DNA from: Tetradesmus obliquus
Lineage: Eukaryota > Chlorophyta > Chlorophyceae > Sphaeropleales > Scenedesmaceae
Direction: 5' to 3'
Assembly: GCA_030272155.1 (NCBI GenBank)
Contig: CP126203.1
Location: 496,001-560,000 of the forward strand
Length of the DNA: 64,000 nt
Shown here: positions 56,705-64,000 of the stretch, piece after piece
Layout of the letters: the number at the start of each line of letters is the position of its first letter
Position numbering within the stretch: the first letter of the stretch is position 1
Translations under genes and position numbers: made by a program
Notes under the pieces: generated by a model
The model's database searches: none
What the model was told of the DNA's origin: nothing
What the model saw: only the letters and a program-made list of their open reading frames with translations

Positions 56705-59700
56705 GCCTCACAGCTAAGGTGCAACCTAACGGGAAGTAAACAGATGCAGCTACTTTTCATCGCTTACAGGATGATGCGCAAAACAACGGATCCACGTATG
56801 CAGTGCTTTTGTGCGCTGCTCATCCCTCTTGCCCCTGCTCACCTTCCACAGGATGATGCACACGAAGAGATTCAGCGGCACCCGGAACAGGTTGATGATG
56901 GTGCTGCGCTGCTCCTCCGGCACATACTTGTCCCGCAGCGTCATCATGCTCGGCCATAACATGCAGTATGATGCAGTGAATGGCCAGACTTGGCTGCAAG
57001 GCTTGAACTGGTTCAAAACTCTCAGCACAGTACCTCTTGTGCAGTATAACAACCAACAGAGAGACGCAGCTGCCTCAGTCTGCTGCATTTGCTCACCTTC
57101 CACAGGATGATGCACACAAAAAGATTCAGCGGCACCCGGAACAGGTTTATGATCGTGCTGCGCTGCTCCTCCGGCACATACTTGGCCCGCAGCGTCATCA
57201 TGCTCGGCCAAAACATGCCGATTAGCACCTCAAATCCGCAAAACGCCAGCAGCTGCACGGCCCCAGCTGTATCTAAGCCTGCGCCGGCTGCTGCTGCTGC
57301 TGCTGCTGCACCAGGCACTGCTGAGTCAGCCATGCTAGGCAGCTCTATGTCTGGTAGTGGTGCTGCTGCTGCTGCGTGGTGTCTACTGCTGCTGCTGCTG
57401 CTGTCGATGCTGAGCAGGTCTCTGCTGCTGCTGCTGCTGCTGCTGCTGTTGAAAGCCCCAGCATGTTCGTGCTCGTACATAAGCATGGCTGCAGGCAAGC
57501 AGCAGGCAGGCGAGCTCGTGAGACTCAAACAGTTGCATACTCACCGCAGCACACTCGGGCTGGTAACATGCACTGCTGAGCATTGGGCATACCACCTCCT
57601 GGCGCAAGCCATTCTGTGTATTGCTGCAATGGCTCTCAGCTGCCAATTTAGCAAGGTAATCCAATCAAGGTACATCCGATCATATTGGATTGTATCGGCT
57701 GTATGAGTGCATGCCTGTTGCAGTCATCACAAAGGCTGCTGCAGCACAATGCTCACCGTCCATGCTGAATGCTTATCATCCATCACCAGCCAATGTCCTA
57801 TTATGCAGATGGTGCAGGTTGTACAAGTGCATTAACTTGTGCAGTTGTCACAAAGGCTGCTGCAGGGACCTCACCATCCATGGCAGCTGCTGGTGCCATG
57901 TGCATGTGGAAGGGCACCGGCACAGCCAGGGACACCGCAGAGCACCAGAAAACAGCCTGCAATGCACAGTAGAAAGCACGAGAGGCATACGTTTGAGCTC
58001 AAGCTCATGCATCAGCATGTGGAAAGGCACAGGCACAGCCAGCGACACTGCAGAGCACCAGAACACAGCCTGCAGCACACAGCACGAGGCATGAGGACAC
58101 GGTCTCAGCTGCATTGGTGAACTTAGACAACGCAGCCATGTGCATGTGGAAGGGTACGGGCACGGCCAGTGAGACTGCAGAGCACCAGAACACAGCCTGC
58201 AGCGCACAGCGGAAGGCATAAGAGGCACACGTTTGAGCTCATGTTTGTGCAACAGCACGTGGAAAGGCACCGGCACAGCCAGCGACACCGCAGAGCACCA
58301 AAACACAGCCTGCGGCGCACAGCAGCAGAAGGCACAAGAGGCACACGTGTGAGCTCATGCAGGCGCCAGGTGCATGTGGAAGGGCACCGGCACAGCCAGT
58401 GATACTGCAGAGCACCAGAACACAGCCTGCAGTACACTCAGCAGAATGCATGAGAGGCACACGTGTGAGCTCATGCTTGTGCATCAGCATGTGGAAGGGC
58501 ATGGGCACAGCTAGCGACACTGCAGAGCACCAGAACACAGCCTGCAGCACACCGCAGGAGGTATGAGGGGACAAAGTGTACTGCATTGAGGCGCCGCAAC
58601 AATGCAGGCAGGCACAATCGGCTGCACGCAGCATTGAGATGCTCTGGTGTAAGAATGGCTGACAAACCAAGTTTTCTGACTCTTACAAATCTTGTTACTG
58701 TCAGTGCCCCACCTGCATGAGCCGCTCCAGCCTGCAGCTCCGCAGCAGCCGCCCTGCTGCCGCAGTTCCTACCATGCTAGCTGTCATAAACGTCGCAAAG
58801 ATGAAGCCGTGTGGCAGCTTCTGTCCCCGGGGGCTCAGCGCCGGCGTCCACAGGAACACAAAGGTGTACATGGAGGCCTCAAAGAGCGCTTGGGATGCTC
58901 CCAGCAGCGACACGCGCGGGTCTGCAGTGCGGCAACAGTAGCAGCAGGGGTGGACTGCTGTGAGGCATGTGTTTTCCATGTGAGAAGACTTCACCATAAT
59001 GAGCCGGGCAGCTGCATGATGGAGGCCGCTGCTGGCTCGCCAGGAGCATTTTTACTTTTTGAACAACTTGAAACGTTGACAAAACCTCCACACCCACACC
59101 CGCACAACTTCCCAGCCCAGTCATGTATGATCTGATTCAGCTCTGCCATAGACGCGGCAGCAGCAAAGCTGCAACGATCAGATGTAGTGCCAACGCTCAC
59201 CCTGCCGTATGGTCTGCAGCGCCTTCTGGAACTGCCCAAGCACCTGCCCTCCGCCCTTGTCTCCATAGTTTTCCTCCCATGTTACTTGAATCGCAAGCCC
59301 GCCCAGCAGCAGTACTGCTATGGCAGCGTCAAAGGGCGCCACAGGCCCTAGCCGCATGTCTTCAACTAGAAAGTTGCCTAGGAGGCCGCTGGCAATGGCC
59401 ATGACGCCATTGCCCAGAAAGACAGCCTGCAGTACAGTACACATTGCAGTACAAAATGTTGTTCAAGGCGCAGCACTGCTATGGCAGCACTGCTGTGGCA
59501 GCGTCAAAGGGAGCCACGGGCCCTAGCCGCATATCTTCAGCTAGAAAGTTGCCTAGGAGGCCGCTGGCAATGGCCATCACGCCATTGCCCAGGAACACAG
59601 CCTGCAATGCAGTAGAGATGGCAGTACATATGTTGCAAGACTTGAGTTGCAGTGCATATGAGAGTGCGTGGGTGCAGATCTTCAACTAGAAAGTTGCCCA

Positions 59701-61884
59701 ACAGCCCGCTGGCAATTGCTGTCACGCCATTGCCGAGAAAGACAGCCTGCATTGCAAACACAGATTGCAGTATACAGGTGCAGTAGACAGGTTGCAACAC
59801 AAATGAGAGTGAATGGGTGCAGCAGGTTATTGACCTAGCACTTGCCCAGTAACAGCCCCTTGGCAATTGCGGTTGTGGTTCAAATGGCCCTCCCCTCCCC
59901 AACCCACCTTATTGAATAGTGAATACATCACCAAGCAAGCTCTCCGGGAAGCCGCTGCTGTTGTGTGCCGCCACCGCCCACGCCTCAAACGCAGAAAACA
60001 GCAGGCTGGGTGGCGATGCCACCAAGCAGCCGCCCCACCATGAGCATCACAAACAACACATCGCCCCAGCCGGCTTCACCCTCGTTGAGCATGATTTGTC
60101 CTGTTTTGAGAGAGGACAGTTACATGTGCACCATCTCAGCTGCCCTGTGCCGTTTACGTCCGAGCACCCCCCAACATGAGACACAACCACGCCCCCACCC
60201 GAACGTGCCAAAAGTTTGTGGCCCATATATTCCGCAGGTATGAGCCACCACAGGTTGAACACATGGTCTGAGACCAGTTTTGCTTCACCATCGTGCACAG
60301 ATTGCTGGTTTTCAACCCACCTTAGTGAAAAGGTCCCCAAGCAAGCTCTCAGGGAAGCCGCTGCTGTTGTGTGCCGCCACCGCCCACGCCTCAAACGCAG
60401 AGAACAGCAGGCTGGTGGCGATGCCACCCAGCAGCCGCCCCACCATCAGCACCCAGTAGCTGGCGCTGTGCTTGGTGAGGCAGCTGGCACTGTAAGTAGC
60501 TACATACAGCAGCGCTGCGCGCTTGCGGCCCCTGCGGAGCATGACAAAGAGGGGAAAAACAGCACATATAGGTTTGTGGCAGCACCCATGCTGTGCTTGG
60601 TGAGGCAGCTGGCACTGTAGGTACCTACATACAGCAGAGCTGCGCGATTGCGGCCCCTGCAAATGGACAAAACAAAGCACAACATGTGGAAAAGAGGTGA
60701 CAGCCCATAATGAAGAGCCTCCCATACTCACCTGATTCGCTGCCAGCCTGCTGAGTCATGTTATATGTGACTGCCGAGCATGCTAGACATGAGGTGAGGT
60801 ACTAGAAGCCAGCCGAGAACGTTTGCCTGCTTGCATGCCTGCCTGCTGCAAAGCTTTTGTTGCCCCACCCCAGCCAACAAGATCCAGCAGCTGCAGACTT
60901 TCACACACCTGCGGTCCGCCGTTGCGCCCGCCACTGTGCCAACCACAGCAGATGACCCAAAGCCCTTTATGAAGAGAGCCGACCGTAAATACATCATTCG
61001 ATGCCAGCCTGCTGCGTCATGTTATATGCAACTGCCGAGCATGTTTGATAGAGGTGAGGTACTAGATGCCAGCCGAATACTCTGGCATGCCTGCCTGCCT
61101 GCCTGCCTGACTGCTGCATAGCTATGTTGCCCCACCCCAGCCAACGACATGCGGCAGCTGCAGTGTCCACGCACCTGCGGTCTGCCATTGCGCCGGCTAC
61201 TGTGCCAAACACAGCAGATGAACCAAAGCCCATTATGAAGAGCCTTCCAATGTCTCGCACACTGAAGCCATAGTGCTCATACAAGTGATACACATACGGG
61301 CCCTGCAGCCAATCCCCAGCTGCAGGATGGAGAAACATAAGTGGAGATGGACATTGCAGACGGGTTGTTGGCGGGAAGCATGACATGGAGGCATCAGGGA
61401 TGAGTTGTGAGGGGAGGGAGGCGGTGTAGATGACAGGAAACGTGCTGCCAGTTTGCTTGCAGGAGGCAGCTTGCAGGAGAGCACTTGCAGGACAGGCACG
61501 GCTGCACATGTAATCTAACATCAGACAATGCTGATCAGCAACAATTAATTCACTTCATCAAATGAAGTTGATTGTGCTGGGAGCTGGGTGCGGCACATGC
61601 CCCATGTGTGACAACCGCTGCTGGCGCTGCTGACTGTCGCTAGCTTTGCCTGCTGTGTACTGCATAGAGGGGGGGGGGGGCATTCGTGATGTTCCACGCA
61701 TCTCACCCATCATGAGACTGAAGATAAGCACGTAGTTGTTACGAAACTGCAGGTAGCCCCCGTTCTGTGCATGTGCTGCTGCTGTCTTGCGCTCCCACAG
61801 CCCAAAGCACGCGTTCTCCGTGTATTCCAAAACAGCTGCTGGAACAGCAAACAACACAAACGTAACTATGTATATGAGCTCCAT
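56104..61884 (-). CDS. MOT2: MOT2/MFSD5-type molybdate-anion transporter (major facilitator superfamily)
   Basis: MFS transporter family that includes the Chlamydomonas molybdate transporter MOT2. Exons in gene order: 61884-61707, 61319-61175, 60531-60321, 59426-59201, 58921-58713, 57956-57875, 57488-57097, 56517-56104; all phases agree, 618 residues. Family signatures: SLMMAGDWLQGPYVY, GFGSSAVFGTVAGAMADRRG with following RKR (MFS motif A), YWVLMVGRLLGGIATSLLFS, FEAWAVAAHN, FLGNGVMAIASGLLGNFLV, QALFEASMYTFVFLWTPALS, LPHGFIFATFM, GMFWPSMMTLRAKYVPEEQR and FRVPLNLFVCII. A ~75-residue Ser/Ala low-complexity loop sits at the start of exon 7, and the C-terminal ~110 residues are a Gln/Glu-rich cytosolic tail, both unusual for the family. 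The start MELIYIVTF fits the family's N-terminal helix. Five introns carry junction copies. Confidence 0.95.
56843..56980 (-). repeat. Donor-side copy of MOT2-like exon 7
   Basis: A copy of the last ~130 bases of exon 7 (LRDKYVPEEQRSTIINLFRV, then CIILWK) with GTGAGC donor ending at 56843, 254 bp from the real end at 57097. It is nearly intact at the protein level. Confidence 0.93.
58005..58545 (-). repeat. Array of five extra acceptor-side copies of MOT2-like exon 6
   Basis: The real exon start is 57956. Copies of its first ~60 bases (AVFWCSAVSLAVPVPFHM) with CTGCAG or CTGCGG-type acceptors start at 58069, 58196, 58309, 58426 and 58541, spaced 113, 127, 113, 117 and 115 bp. Each unit also holds ~55 bases of intron tail (gcatgagctcaaacg-like). 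Confidence 0.95.
59510..59746 (-). repeat. Two extra acceptor-side copies of MOT2-like exon 4
   Basis: Copies of the exon start (AVFLGNGVMAIASGLLGNFL) begin at 59601 and 59746, 175 and 145 bp apart, upstream of the real start at 59426. The first copy extends ~100 bases into the exon, the second ~70. Confidence 0.93.
59908..60050 (-). repeat. Donor-side copy of MOT2-like exon 3
   Basis: A copy of the last ~120 bases of exon 3 (AVAAHNSSGFPESLLGD) with GTGGGTTG donor, ending at 59908, 413 bp from the real end. It carries a one-base insertion (CACCCAGC) and an altered end (VFTIQ), so it is decayed. Confidence 0.9.
60575..60656 (-). repeat. Acceptor-side copy of MOT2-like exon 3
   Basis: A copy of the exon start (GRNRAALLYVGTYSASCLTK) beginning at 60656, 125 bp upstream of the real start at 60531. 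Confidence 0.92.
60765..61000 (-). repeat. Donor-side copy of MOT2-like exon 2 with ~140 bp of intron
   Basis: A copy of the exon end (GFGSSAVVGTVAGATADRR) with donor at 60909, 266 bp after the real end at 61175. The similarity continues through the intron head to the gcatgctcggcagt-like block, so the unit clearly spans the splice junction. Confidence 0.93.
61669..61680 (+). repeat. G12 homopolymer
   Basis: Run of twelve G, a C-run on the coding strand of the first MOT2-like intron just after the donor. Length may be uncertain in the assembly. Confidence 0.85.
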
Positions 61885-62568
61885 AGCTACTGTCTGAAAG
61901 CTTGCGGAGTCTGTACAGCATCGTTCTCTGCCCAACCGCGCAGCAACCGTCGATGCACTACGTATCAACCATTACGTTGCTATCACGGTAGTTTCAATCG
62001 AGCTGAGGATCTCCGAGACAGCGACCCCACTTTCAACCGCCGGCAACATGACCAGTCAGCCGGTCCACATGACACCTGCTGTCACCTTTTGAATTTCGCA
62101 TATTCCGCACCTCATTGCTCTGGGTACAGCTGTGAAAGTTCGGAGCCTTTCCTTTCCTTTGCCTTGAGTATTGTTGGAAACATCAGCAGCTGTTTGGTGA
62201 AGGCACGGCTGCCATCAATCAGAGCGTTCAGCCAGTTGCACCCCAGCACAGGTGGCACCTGCCATGACCTTGCAGGACTACGAAGTAAAAGCCGTGCGGC
62301 ATTGCGGAGCTCTGACAATGTCCTCAATTGCATTGAGTTTCTGCCAACTGCCACAAGCAAAGCACGAGCTGTGCGGCCAGCCTAGCAGGCTACTAGGGCT
62401 GCTGGCCGGTCAAAACCCTGACACCTAAATAAGCCACAGCCGCGGCGCCGCTCCGCATCCACCGCTCACTGCCAGCAGCAACGCCAGCCCACATGCAGCC
62501 AGGTTGGCTCCAGCCTAGACCCTGAACCACAGCCTGAGGGCCACTGACCAGTCAAACCTAACACCTGA
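61885..62568. other. Spacer between the MOT2-like start and the GDH stop
   Basis: It holds the MOT2-like promoter and leader (about 61.89-62.1 kb, not CAG-rich) and the GDH 3' UTR. A minus-strand 82-codon frame (62360-62112) is of unknown value. The GDH terminal copy is listed separately. Confidence 0.5.
62395..62480 (-). repeat. Copy of the GDH 3' coding end and stop region
   Basis: The block cagccgcggcgccgctccgc with flanking bases repeats the segment around the GDH stop (62569-62620), ~130 bp further downstream. It is decayed and lacks a continuous frame. Confidence 0.75.

Positions 62569-64000
<1,432 letters not shown>

Noticed and set aside
57875-58545. Tandem copies in the MOT2-like gene read as mutually exclusive exons
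   Set aside because: The copies have an acceptor but no donor at the matching place, so they cannot act as simple alternative cassettes.
62112-62360. 82-codon minus-strand frame between the MOT2-like and GDH genes
   Set aside because: Short, no homology I can recall, and it lies where the MOT2-like promoter should be; left unassigned.

Overview
This is nuclear DNA of a chlorophyte green alga. The evidence is intron-rich genes with GT-AG introns of mostly 200-1500 bp, very heavy CAG/CTG microsatellite content inside exons and introns, a plastid ribosomal protein gene (uL24c) with a transit peptide, a MOT2-type molybdate transporter, and TGTAA motifs downstream of some stops. A relative of Sphaeropleales-type algae is my inference; the sequence does not name the species. 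I saw no rRNA, tRNA, CRISPR array, bacterial operon or recognisable transposon.

Layout, left to right: an ER J-domain protein running off the left edge (minus, to 2787); a giant Q-rich coiled-coil protein of about 2839 residues in ten exons (plus, 4034-14791); a long stretch with no gene I can name; GET1/WRB (minus, 18583-19731); a GH32 beta-fructofuranosidase in at least nine exons (minus, 21812-28995); another unassigned stretch; a secreted or type I membrane Cys-rich protein with a Tyr/Gly-rich segment (plus, 32458-35573); two tandem paralogous armadillo-repeat genes, the first with an apparent 10-bp frameshifting deletion, the second apparently a fusion of two ARM units (plus, about 38.5-40.3 kb and 42.3-46.0 kb); TOM40 (minus, 48030-52366) divergent from plastid uL24c (plus, 53140-54745); a MOT2/MFSD5-type transporter (minus, 56104-61884); and the 3' end of glutamate dehydrogenase (minus, 62569 to beyond the right edge). 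For most of these genes I could place every splice site so that the joined exons stay in frame. These are housekeeping functions in unrelated pathways; nothing suggests a functional cluster.

The outstanding feature is structural. In six of the genes, introns are filled with partial tandem copies of the neighbouring exon ends, each still carrying its splice site. Copies of an exon's 3' end plus donor lie just downstream of that exon, and copies of an exon's 5' end plus acceptor lie just upstream of it. I count 46 such junction copies by eye; 25 are spaced 103-132 bp from their neighbour and 10 lie at 197-274 bp. The extreme case is one GH32 intron (22954-24524) that holds two extra donors and eight extra acceptors. 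The pattern suggests a high rate of tandem duplication centred on splice junctions, with the exon-distal copies left as decoys. Many acceptors also sit at the end of (CTG)n runs, so microsatellites seem to serve as the 3' splice-site tract.
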